Source of the DNA: Mytilus edulis
Lineage: Eukaryota > Mollusca > Bivalvia > Mytilida > Mytilidae
NCBI RefSeq assembly: GCF_963676685.1
Contig: NC_092346.1
Span: 78,011,821 to 78,075,820 of the forward strand
Direction of reading: 5' to 3'
Length of the DNA stretch: 64,000 bases
Shown: positions 12,646-22,842 of the stretch, piece by piece
Position numbering within the stretch: the stretch's first letter is position 1
Layout: each line of letters begins with the position of its first letter
Notes under the pieces: model-generated
Told to the model about the DNA's origin: nothing
The model's database searches: none
Seen by the model: the letters and a program-made list of their open reading frames with translations, nothing else
Translations under genes and position numbers: made by a program

Positions 12646-13293
12646 AACGATATTGATATAGGGCACAATTATCATTGATAGACAAGCGTCGACAACTTTC
12701 TTGCTACCACAACAGCATACAGACATAAGACATGTCATTGATTTTGTTTCTGATAATTTAGATATAACATAGGTTAAGAAGTTTATGTTTTGGTTGCGAA
12801 TGAAAATGAGGGTTAATGTGCTTTTTTCCAATAGTTAAAAGCAGAAAACATGATTCTTCCGGTAATGAGACACATCTTTGTTGACTCTTAATAACATTGC
12901 AGTATGTTCATACAAAAAAACGATATTAAGTTGAATTTTACTTTTAATTACACCTTATATAAGAATGCCAGCTTTTGATTGGCTGATAGCCAGTGTATTT
13001 TTCGCATATTCTAACATTTCTTCCTCATTTCAAACGAATCTGACTGTTTTTCACCACTGCCGGTGAATATGCCTCAAATACCATGGTATTTGCCATTTTG
13101 GATATTCCTTTTTTACCCTCGCGAGCATTTTCCCGCCATTTTTTTCGGATATGACGTTACATAAAGACAGCGCGAACGCGTATAAGTACATGTATAGTTC
13201 CCGCGGTATATTTTATGATAGTACTTGTCCGGAAATAAATATTTCCTTTTCCTAGTACAGAGAGTTTAAATTAAAATTCATTCGGTGTAATTA

Positions 13294-13436
13294 AACAGAT
13301 ATATCATGTTATGGAGGGGTATTTGAAAAAAATACAAGTCTTGGGACAAAATTTCCCTTGCCTAGCGGCTCGGGAAATTTAAGTCCCTCGACTTGTATTT
13401 TTCGCAAATACCCCTCCATAACATGATATATCTGTT
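13294..13436. mobile_element. 143-bp near-perfect palindrome
   Basis: The two halves are inverted copies over nearly their whole length. The outer ends read AACAGATATATCATGTTATG and its complement, and a GC-rich off-centre core ('ctagcggctcgg') lies between them. It is one of three palindromes of similar size here (also 24711-24868 and 38087-38230). A foldback or MITE-like origin is likely. Confidence 0.6.
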
Positions 13437-16400
13437 CAAAATATTATCACAAGGTCAGTTTATTCACGAACTATCTAAATATGAAAAAATATATAAACAT
13501 GTTCAATTTATAAATGCTGCGACGTAAAGCAAACACCTATCAAACAACCAATCAATGATGACATACTTTTTGAGATATTTCAGTCTCAATTTAAAGATGG
13601 GTTAGGTAACAACACAAACGTTGACAACTGCTATGCTACTACAAATGAAAACAGCAAAATATCGGCCGTTAAATGTTCTTGCAGTACGCACTTGGTTGTT
13701 TAACAAAAATTATGAGTTAATGTGCTGTATGTTAAGATTAAAGCAAAAAAAGATGTTATAAGAATACTGTAGATCTTTTTTTTTCGCAAAAAAAAAAAAA
13801 AAAAAAAAAAAAAAGATGCAGTATATCGTGTTCTTCTCAGTTGTTCACAGTACGTAACTTACAACGCGTACAGTACACTAGTTTTCTGGAAAGAAAGAAA
13901 TTGACAATTAGAATACATCAGGCTTCTTCCGTGAACAGCTTTAATTGCAACAACGTTTACACGAGATTTTCATTTATTATAAATAACACTTGGGAAGTAT
14001 TCGCGACATAATGTTTGATCCGACGTTGATATTATAAGTTGGCCCCGTACTTTAAATATCAAGTCTCTTTCTGGTTTACAGAAATAAAAAAAACCACTAG
14101 TTTCCATCATGAATAAAGGCAATAGTAGCATACCGATGTTCAAATGTCATAAAGAGTTTTAGAGAAAACAAAACCGGGTTACAAACTTAAACCGAAGGAA
14201 ACACAGGACCACTGAAGAGCAAGAAAAACAAACGCCAACATTTTAAGAAAAAATGCTGGGTTAAACCTGGTTAAATGACTAGCAAAACCTCCCGATTTAT
14301 GACAATGTTAAAAAAAACATTGCTGAAATAACACTACTATGTGACAGAAAAACATCACATACACAAGCGGAATATTCATCACAGAGAAACGCATAAACAA
14401 ATAATATAACATGCAAACTGCAGAACAGCAACGAACATATTCCATGAACGAAATTCACTGGGTTGAATATCCGTTTTTTATTTTATTATAAGGAAACCTT
14501 ACTTGGTGACAATCACCAATCCATTATATCATGGTTTGTTAATCTTGTTTTTACATTTATTATCCCTATAACTTCTTTAAAACACAAGACAATATCAAAG
14601 TTTAATACAAATTTATTTCAGCTTATTGATGTGTCCACTCGGAGCGATTAACTCACAAACTGAACAAAGTCTGAAAATTCTATAGGACTTTTATTTTTAG
14701 TTTGTGTGTGTGTGTCAACAACCATAAGAAAACTGTGTTTAATCCTTATAATTATAATCCAAAATATATGGTTTTTTTACTATTTCTATTTTATCGTTCT
14801 CTTTGGTTCCATTCATGTCTGGTGTAAATCATTTTGGGAAAATAATCAGTCAGTTTTGAAAAGTACAAATCGAATAAAAATATAGAGAATTTAACTTATC
14901 AGCTGCTTTCAACAATATGTAGACATCGTTACCTGGTGTTCTGTCCTCACCCAACAAAAAGCTGCATATTGTGTCTCATATTGATATCAATGGATATCGG
15001 CAAAATCTGATAATCAGTATATATCCTTTCTGCAATTATTTTGTTGTTGGTGATATCAAAACAAGGAACAAAAAAAAAGAAGAATACGTCTGTCTTTAAA
15101 TATAAAATAAAAGATGTTGACCAATTTATATTTCTTTCCTTGTGGAAACAACAACTCGACAAAAGGGCAGAAAACAGCCGAAGACCACCAATGGGTCTTC
15201 AATACAGCGAGAAAATCTTGCACCCGGAGGCGGGCTTCAACTGACACCTAATTTTTTTTCAAATGCATGTATTAGATTTAACAGTTATGATAAGACCAAT
15301 TGTGATTGAATTTAAAAACAACAAAACAACCCCGACTTAAACAGGTTCAATCTCGAACAGTAGTTGCAATGATACACTAAACTTTACAGCATACAAAGTA
15401 GTAAATAATATTATTTAACAATGCACCATAGATTTGGAATAGCTAAGAGTGATTGTTGAAGTCTGTATGTTGATTTTAAAAAGTGGATGAAAAAGTTGAT
15501 TATCATTGATTTATTCTATTCAGAGTATTAAGTTTGCATTGGTTTCTTAACAAGAACTAGTCGAAAGGTATATTCAATTATTTATTAAATGTAAAGGAGA
15601 GAGAAAAGCAAGAACACGACATACATTAATCTTAAGTTACTATTAGTAAACGCATGCTTGTTTTAATGGACGTCCTTCAGCGCGGTTTGTTTAACTTACA
15701 AGCAAATGATCGTTTAACGAGAACCTGATCAATTTCTTATTAATGAAAATAAATTGAAAAAAAATGGAATTAGTGCCATCGAGACAGCAACCATTAACTT
15801 CCTATCAAACATTTACCATTTAGAGGTAATTTTAAAGTCATCAATGGGGAGTATACTCTTATAGGTCTTATATATAGTAGTTCAGCTTACATGTGATAAA
15901 AAAAGCTAGCCTACAGTGATCCAAATAAAATGACCAGAAAGATAACAAATTGTAAAACAATTCCAGAAGACAATCTAAATATCGAAAGAATGTTACTGAA
16001 TATTGATATCGAGTCCTGTTGGTGACCTTCTGGTGCTGTCTGCTCTGTGGTCGGGTTGTTGTCTATTTGGCACATTCCCCATTTCCATTCTCAATTTTAT
16101 TCTATATTAAGTGATCAATATTCTATCCCAGAATAAATCACTGCTTACCATCATCCAATATAGTTTGGGGATAGATAACAAGATTATTCTTTAAACTAAG
16201 TAATACATACACTTTTTCATCATTTCAAAAGTAAAAGTATCAAGAAACAATTAATTATCTCTTTGACAATGTTTAGGCAACCTTTAAGCTATAAGTCATT
16301 ATATGATATAAATTACAATCAAGGATTTATCTACTACGGATTTTAATACATTTCGATAGCTTGCACATATTAGACCACTAAATGGATTGAATTTATTTAA

Positions 16401-16539
16401 AATCATTTTCAGATATATTGGGGATATGCTTTCACTCAATAACCCACATTCCAGTGAGAGCAGTGATTTTGAAATTAATCGAATGTTGGAAATTTAATTT
16501 TGAAAAAAATAAAAACTAGAACTGTCTGCATATCAGGAC
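13437..16539. other. No gene recognised; repeat fragments and simple sequence
   Basis: The region contains an A-run at about 13790-13815 and a (GT)n tract near 14703. Near 14700-14840 is a diverged copy of the stretch at 12195-12350. Repeat fragments lie near 14150-14300 and, in minus orientation, near 15140-15245 ('ccgaagaccaccaatgggtc'). A family A 3' end sits near 16015-16100. Short ORFs here overlap these repeats and show no domain. Confidence 0.5.
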
Positions 16540-18070
16540 TAATTGAAAATGATCAGTCTAACAGACAACAAAAGGATTGAAGTTACCAAGGGGCATATTG
16601 AAAAAGATAAGTCTAACAAACAACACTAGAGGCTCCAAGAAGCGTGTGTCGCTAACCTTATATTTGTGTTTACATTTGATGCATGCAATAATGCAACAAC
16701 TATACTTTTGCTTTAGTTTCAGAGTTATACGCAAAAAACTGCATTTTACCATTAAGTTCAAATTTGTAGCCATGTCAGCCATGTTGATTGGCAGGCGGGA
16801 TCATCGAACACATTTTTTAAACTTAATACCCCAATGATGATTGCGGCCAAGTTTGGATAAATTTTTTCAAGTAGTTTCAGAAAAGAATTTTGTAAAAGAT
16901 TACAAAAATTTACGAAAAATTGTTAAAAATTACTTTAATAGGCAAGAACTACTTAAGGAGTCAATTGACAATTTTGGTCATGTTGATTTATTTGTAGACC
17001 TTACTTTGCTGAACAGTATTGCTGTCAATAGTTAATCTCTATCTTTAACTATATATAAGACAAAAACTGCAAAATTTCCTTCATGGGCAGCAACCATACA
17101 ACCGTATGTCTGATTCACCTGAAAATTTTGGTGCAGATAGATCTCAACCTGATGACATTTTGACTAATGTCAGATTTTCTCTAAATGCTTTAGTTTCGCA
17201 GAGTTTTATAAGCCAAAAGCTGCATTTTGCCCCTATGTTCTATTTATAGCCATGTTGGCCATTTTGGTTGGCAGGCAACTGCTAGTAGTCTGTTGTTATT
17301 ATTGTCCTTTTGTTTATTTTCTTTGATTACATCTTTTGACACCAGATTCGGACTTTTCTTGAACTGAATTTCAAATGTGCGTATTGTTATGCGTTTACTT
17401 TTCTACATTGGCTAGAGGTATAGGGGGAGGGTTGAGATCTCATAAACATATTTAACCCCGCCGCATTTTTGCGCCTGTCCCAAGTCAGGAGCCTCTGGCC
17501 TTTGTTAGTCTTGTATTATTTTTATTTTAGTTTCTTGTGTACAATTTGGAAATTAGTATGGCGTTCATTATCACTGAACTAGTATATATTTGTTAAGGGG
17601 CAGCTGAGGAACGCCTCCGGGTGCGGGAATTTCTCGCTACATAGAAGACCTGTTGGTGACCTTCTGCTGTTGTTTTTTCTATGGTCGGGTTGTTGTCTCT
17701 TTGACACATTCCCCATTTCCATTCTCAATTTTATGGTCATTGGAAACATGTTTTTAACAAGATAACCTAATGATAATATTCGCCAAGTTTGGTAAAATTT
17801 ATCTCAGCAGATTCAGAGGAAAAGATGTTTGTAAAAGTTAGACAACAGACGACAAGAGACAATGGATGGCGGACGCTAAGTGATAAGAAAAACTCATTTG
17901 CCCCTTCAGGCCAGGTGAGTCTAACAAACAACACAATGATTGCAGATACCAAGGAGCTTATAGAAAATGAAGTTATCAAGGGCCCATTGAAAATGATTAG
18001 TCTTACAAGAAACACAAGGATTGAAGATACCAAGGGGCAAATAAAAAAAAAGAAAAGTCTATTGTAGTTT
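16540..18070. repeat. Cluster of mussel repeats, including a full family A copy
   Basis: The words 'gaagttaccaaggggc' and 'aagtctaacaaacaacac' occur near 16580-16630 and again, diverged, near 17925-18040. A unit ending 'gccatgttggccattttggt' occurs near 16765 and 17250. A full-length family A copy spans about 17400-17735. The 88-92-codon frames at 17767-18067 fall inside the second repeat and are open on both strands, so I treat them as chance ORFs. Confidence 0.55.
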
Positions 18071-18841
18071 CACAGCATACACACAACATTGGTTCAATAG
18101 ATCGACTTGCAATCAAAATCTTTGTTCAGTTCAATTTAATTGTAAAGGTTCCATTTGTTCAAATATAGGTATTCAAAATTGTAAGATTGTTGAATCATTT
18201 CTGCAAAATATATTTGACATTGAAGATCACAAACATGTTTAACCCTGCACTTCTTTATGTGCCTGTCCCAAGTCAGGAGCCTGTAGTTCAGTAGTTATCG
18301 TTGGATCATCTATGTCATATTTGTTTCTTTGTAAGTGCCTTTTATAACATACTATACAGTATGGTGATTTCTGATTGTCGTAGGCTGTATGGTTGCCTAT
18401 AATTGGTTACATATACTTCATATGAACTTTGGTGTCATAATGGCAGTCTTAGGGCATCTTCTTATTTTATATTGAAAATCTACTTTCTAACAACAAAAAT
18501 ATTTTTTTTCTATTATTTATAAGAGTGTATTCCTGAATTCAAATAAACATTTACAAATACCTCATAATGTTAAATAGCAATTTAACAACAGGAAACAAAC
18601 AAATTGTATGGCAGAAAATGCATAGCCTAGAGTTTTACATTTTTGTTTATTGATACAAGCAAATCACTGATAATTGTATCTTAAATTAAGCTATATAATT
18701 GACTAATATCAGATGATTATGACACTGATTATACCAATAAAATAGACTGCTTGCAATTATTATACAGTTTAATTTACTGTGCTTTCTTTAAAAAAAATAT
18801 ATCATACATGTTTAATCATTCATCTTTCACATATAATTTAC
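18071..18841. other. No gene recognised
   Basis: AT-rich DNA with a family A 5' fragment near 18230-18290 ('tgtcccaagtcaggagcct') and a weak family B-like piece near 18350-18460. The stretch ends at the 5' truncation point of the LINE. Confidence 0.5.
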
Positions 18842-19502
18842 AGAGCATTATGGTGCATTAGGTAACATTGCTATAATTGGTGACCTGAATGGACGAATTG
18901 GTAAAGCAAACGACTTTATAGGGCATGATCTGTTGAGTACTCAATTACAAAGTGATATAAGTGGTTTAATTGATTACACACCTGATTCACCTAGTGAGCG
19001 AGCTACGGAGGACATAAAGCCTGCTAACACTTTTGGTCGAAAGATTTTGGACTTGTGTAAATCGTCTGGGGTTAGAGTATGTAATGGACGGTTCGGGAAA
19101 AGCAGTGGTAAATTTACATTTCAAAATAAAAATGGTTGTAGCGTTATTGATTATGTGTTATCAGAGACATATAATACATTGTATACAATGTATTATATGT
19201 CTCTGGTGTTATTATCTCATGAATCTTTTTCTATAGTAAATAATTTTATGATTGGTAATTTTAATACATTTTCATGTCATGCTCCTGTAATTATTGATTT
19301 CAAACTGAAAGGATTATCATTGACTGATTTTTGTTCATGTAAAATTATAAAATATAATACCTATAACTGGAATGAAGAGTATAAAGATGATATAAAGAGA
19401 GACCTTTGTGCAAGTGCAGATAAAATAAGCGATCTGGTGAATAGTATGAATGAAACGGACAATATTGACGATATTGTGGCTGAAACGAACGACATTTTTT
19501 AA
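18842..19502 (+). pseudogene. LINE endonuclease domain, N-terminally truncated
   Basis: This is the C-terminal part of the exonuclease-endonuclease-phosphatase type endonuclease that nicks target DNA for LINE integration. Visible landmarks are GDLNGRIG near the start (the Asp/Asn catalytic motif), IDYVL, and 'SCHAPVIIDF' carrying the late Ser-x-His pair. The N-terminal motifs (the early Asn and the Glu) are missing, so it cannot be active. The first in-frame ATG is at 18933, but the homologous frame opens at 18842. A 51-bp in-frame insertion follows IDYVL, a palindrome plus duplicated flank at 19162-19212. The frame stops at 19502 just after a run of six T. Confidence 0.8.
19162..19205. repeat. 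Perfect 44-bp palindrome flanked by 7-bp direct repeats
   Basis: The sequence from CAGAGACATATAATACATTG through the central GTATAC to its complement is a perfect palindrome. GTGTTAT occurs directly on both sides (19155-19161 and 19206-19212). Palindrome plus one flank is 51 bp, exactly 17 codons, so the endonuclease frame is kept. It looks like a tiny mobile insertion with a target-site duplication. Confidence 0.75.
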
Positions 19503-19531
19503 ACATTACAGAAAAATACACAAAAAGAGAA

Positions 19532-21904
19532 GTGATAAAAACTGTTAAGTGTGACTATTGTAACGGCAAAAAACGAAATTTGGGAGTAACTGGTTTTAAC
19601 CGTGATAAGCCGTGGATAAATGACGAATGTAAAGAGTTATACCGGACTTACAAACGAGCATTATCACAGTTTAATTTATGTAGAAGTGAGGAAAATAGAC
19701 TTTACTTAAACATTTCAAAACAAAGGTTTAAGCGTATGGAAAATACTTTAAAAAGACGTTACAAAACCCAGAGAGGAGATATGTTTAGTTCGATGAGAAG
19801 AACCAACCCAAAATACTTTTACAGAAAATTTAGAAGGAAAAGAAAAACACTTAATAGTAATTTAACATTAGATGACTTTGTCACACATTTCAAGAACTTA
19901 GTATCGAAAGACAATATTATAGATGGTCAAGTAAATGATGAAAACTATGATGTGGTTTATTCAGAATTAGATCGCCCCTTTACAGAACAAGAAATAGACA
20001 TATGTGTAAAGAAACTAAAACGTGAAAAAGCACCAGGATATGACAATATTTTAAATGAATTTATTAAAGAATGTAAAACTGTCCTTCTGCCGTTACTATG
20101 CAAGCTTTTTAATGTTATATTATGTACAGGATGGTTCCCAGAAGTATGGGTTACTAGCGTATTAGTACCACTATTCAAGAAGGGCTCGATGAAAGATACG
20201 GGTAACTATAGAGGAATATCACTGGTTTCTCACGTTGGAAAATTATTCACATCGGTGATACATACTAGATTGATGAAATGGTGTAAAGAAAACAGTATTT
20301 TGACAGATGCGCAATTCGGTTTCATTCCAGGATATGGTACAAGGGACGCAATCTTTGCTCTTCATTCTGTTATAGCTAAATCTTTACGCAAAGGAAAACG
20401 GTTATATTGTTGCTTTGTTGATTATGTTAAAGCTTTTGATAGCGTTTCACATCTTATTTTATGGCAAAAAATGCTAAAGTGTGAAATAACTGGTAATCTA
20501 TTGTGTTTAATTAAATCTATGTATTCTAAATTGAAAACATGTGTTAAGTTAGATGGTCAGTTTTCAGAATTTTTTAGTTGTAACGCAGGATTGATGCAAG
20601 GGGAGTCATTATCCCCTTTTTTATATTCGCTCTATGTAAATGATATAGAAATAGAATTAATCAAACAGGGTATTGAACCATATGAAGTCAGAATGTTAAA
20701 TTTATATTTGTTTATGTACGCAGACGATACAGTTCTTTTTAGTGAAAGTGTTATTGAGTTACAAAAAATGATAGATACTGTGAATGAGTGTTCAACACAG
20801 TATGGGTTACATATAAATCTAAGTAAGACAAAAATTGTTATTTTTCGTAATAGAGGTAAAATAAAAGATAACGAAAAATGGTATTTAAATGGTAAAGTAG
20901 TAGAAGTATGTAATGAATTTGTTTACCTGGGTTTATTGTTTAATTATAACGGTATATTTTCTGTAACACAAAAGACATTAACTGAACAGGGTAGAAAAGC
21001 TACTTTCAGCTTACTTAGCAAAACACATGATGATTTTTTTAATATAGAAACTTTACTATCTTTATTTGATACTTATGTTACAAGTATAATGAATTATGCC
21101 AGTGAAGTCTGGGGCTTTCATAAAGCCGAAGATATAGAAAAATTGCATTTGTATTATATGAAAAGAATTTTAAAAGTTAGAAAAGGAACTGTTAATAACA
21201 TGGTATATTTTGAGTTAGGCAGAGTGCCCTTGTATGTAAATAGATATGTGAAAATGGTAACCTACTGGTTGAGATTGTTAGACACAGAGAACTGTATTTT
21301 AAAACATGTATATAATGATATGTACGAATCTAGTTGTGTGAAGCCAAATGACAAGCTAAATTGGTCTTGTAAAGTACGAGATATATTATGTAAATATGGT
21401 TTTAGTGATGTTTGGTTTTCACAGAGAGTTAGAAACAGTCAATTATTTTTGAGTGAATTTAAACAAAGAGTAATAGATAATTATATATCTGAAGGTTTAT
21501 CATATTTTGAAAATTCGCCGAAATGTACTTTGTATCAGTATTTACACGATGGTCACACTATGCAATTTTACCTTAGTCGTCCATTAAACAGTTTGTATAG
21601 ATCTTATATTACTAGATATAGAATAAATGCTCATGCACTATGTATAGAAACAGGTAGATACTATAGTATAGCCAGAAATGAACGTTTGTGTAGTATGTGT
21701 AATAAAAATGCTATTGAAGATGAATATCATTTTATTTTAGAATGTGATAAATATAACGACATCAGATATAAATATATAAAGAGTTATTACTATGAGAGAC
21801 CATCTACTTTTAAATTAGTACAACTGTTATCTGTAAGAAATGTCAAAGAGCTAAACAACCTTGGAAAATATTTATTTTTGGCAGAAAAAGCACGTAATGG
21901 TTAG
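19532..21904 (+). CDS. LINE reverse transcriptase with C-terminal zinc-knuckle-like motif
   Basis: The RNA-directed DNA polymerase of the LINE, which copies element RNA at the nicked target. Motifs appear in the expected order: 'KAPGYDNI' near residue 168, 'NYRGISL' near 229, 'FGFIPGYGTRDAIF' near 267, motif A FVDYVKAFDS near 295, motif B GLMQGESLSP near 354, motif C YADD at about 396-399, and 'YLGLLF' near 470. Close to the C-terminus is CSMC with a His and Cys in 'EYHFILEC', a Cx2Cx9Hx4C pattern seen in many LINE proteins. The first codon in this frame is GTG, not a convincing start. The frame is probably the continuation of the endonuclease frame after a one-base slip. All catalytic Asp residues are kept. 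Confidence 0.9.
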   Translation: MIKTVKCDYCNGKKRNLGVTGFNRDKPWINDECKELYRTYKRALSQFNLCRSEENRLYLNISKQRFKRMENTLKRRYKTQRGDMFSSMRRTNPKYFYRKFRRKRKTLNSNLTLDDFVTHFKNLVSKDNIIDGQVNDENYDVVYSELDRPFTEQEIDICVKKLKREKAPGYDNILNEFIKECKTVLLPLLCKLFNVILCTGWFPEVWVTSVLVPLFKKGSMKDTGNYRGISLVSHVGKLFTSVIHTRLMKWCKENSILTDAQFGFIPGYGTRDAIFALHSVIAKSLRKGKRLYCCFVDYVKAFDSVSHLILWQKMLKCEITGNLLCLIKSMYSKLKTCVKLDGQFSEFFSCNAGLMQGESLSPFLYSLYVNDIEIELIKQGIEPYEVRMLNLYLFMYADDTVLFSESVIELQKMIDTVNECSTQYGLHINLSKTKIVIFRNRGKIKDNEKWYLNGKVVEVCNEFVYLGLLFNYNGIFSVTQKTLTEQGRKATFSLLSKTHDDFFNIETLLSLFDTYVTSIMNYASEVWGFHKAEDIEKLHLYYMKRILKVRKGTVNNMVYFELGRVPLYVNRYVKMVTYWLRLLDTENCILKHVYNDMYESSCVKPNDKLNWSCKVRDILCKYGFSDVWFSQRVRNSQLFLSEFKQRVIDNYISEGLSYFENSPKCTLYQYLHDGHTMQFYLSRPLNSLYRSYITRYRINAHALCIETGRYYSIARNERLCSMCNKNAIEDEYHFILECDKYNDIRYKYIKSYYYERPSTFKLVQLLSVRNVKELNNLGKYLFLAEKARNG

Positions 21905-22080
21905 TTATTCAAATGTTTATTTTTAGTTTAATATGTCTATATGTCATACTCCGCTTAATTCTTTCATTAATTTGTATAATTTGTGTATAAATGTTATATT
22001 ATGCTGTATATTATCTATTGGATATTTATATTGTGTAAATCCAATAAGCTGTATTTGCTTACGGAAATAAAGTATTATTA

Positions 22081-22842
22081 TATACAGATTAGTAGGTGTT
22101 TTTTTTATCATATCTATAGATAAATAAATAATTGTAGCCATTCTATGTATCAATAATTTCACATAGTATTGAGGTCAAAAATTGTGTATTGAGTGCACTC
22201 AATTGTATAACAAAGAGCCTGTTCAATTATATTATTAGATATAAAATGTGGTCTTTAATTCAGAATTCTGTACCATCTTTAAAACCAGAGTGATCACATG
22301 GAAACCACCATTGGTGGACAAAAATAAGAAATCACAGATTGATATGTCCAAAATTAACATAGTCAGAAAATTAATGGGCAATTCAATAATTAAAATTCAC
22401 TGAAATACGACAGACAGTACATTAGGTTCAACATAAAGTTTAGAGGTAGCGGGAGATAGTTCCTATCTGTGGTATTCCATTTCTGTGCCAATGATTAACA
22501 AATTTAATAGGGCAACACAATAATCACAAAAGCTAAATTCTAATGGTTACAGTTTGAACCAATTCACATGTTCAACTAAGGTATGCATGAAAAAAATGTC
22601 TTTGAGCAGTTGATCATTGATACATGAAATAAAACCAGTTTATGTTCACAATACTTTAGAAATGTATCAGTGTAAATTTTGTAAGTAATTATAGATTATC
22701 GTTGGTCAACGAGTTTGATTTTCTCACTTTAGCCTTGACGGCTTAAGTGAGAAAAGCAATCGAGTTGAGATGACCCAGAAAATTTGGATCAACAAAATTA
22801 AAAGAATGCACATCTCTCATTTGTATTACTTAATGACAATTG
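22081..22842. other. Intergenic region between LINE and PANK4 3' end
   Basis: No coding frame. A short inverted repeat near 22718-22775 pairs 'ttttctcactttagcc' with 'ggcttaagtgagaaaa'. I could not identify a convincing poly(A) signal for PANK4 here; AATAAA is not seen in the expected position on the minus strand. Confidence 0.45.

Larger units (their letters stand above)
18842..22080 (+). mobile_element. 5'-truncated APE-type non-LTR retrotransposon (LINE)
   Basis: The element holds the C-terminal half of an apurinic-type endonuclease followed by a reverse transcriptase. After the stop there is a short AT-rich 3' UTR with AATAAA at 22066-22071. The endonuclease begins abruptly just before its GDLNGR motif, so the 5' part is missing, as is common for LINE copies. 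Endonuclease and RT lie in different frames, separated by a probable one-base slip in a T run near 19495. The copy is otherwise little decayed, with a 790-codon RT frame, which suggests a fairly recent insertion. Confidence 0.85.

Noticed and set aside
17767-18067. Opposed 88- and 92-codon frames, one with 'GQVSLTNNT'-like repeats
   Set aside because: The sequence is a known-looking mussel repeat that recurs nearby (16540-16640) with broken frames.
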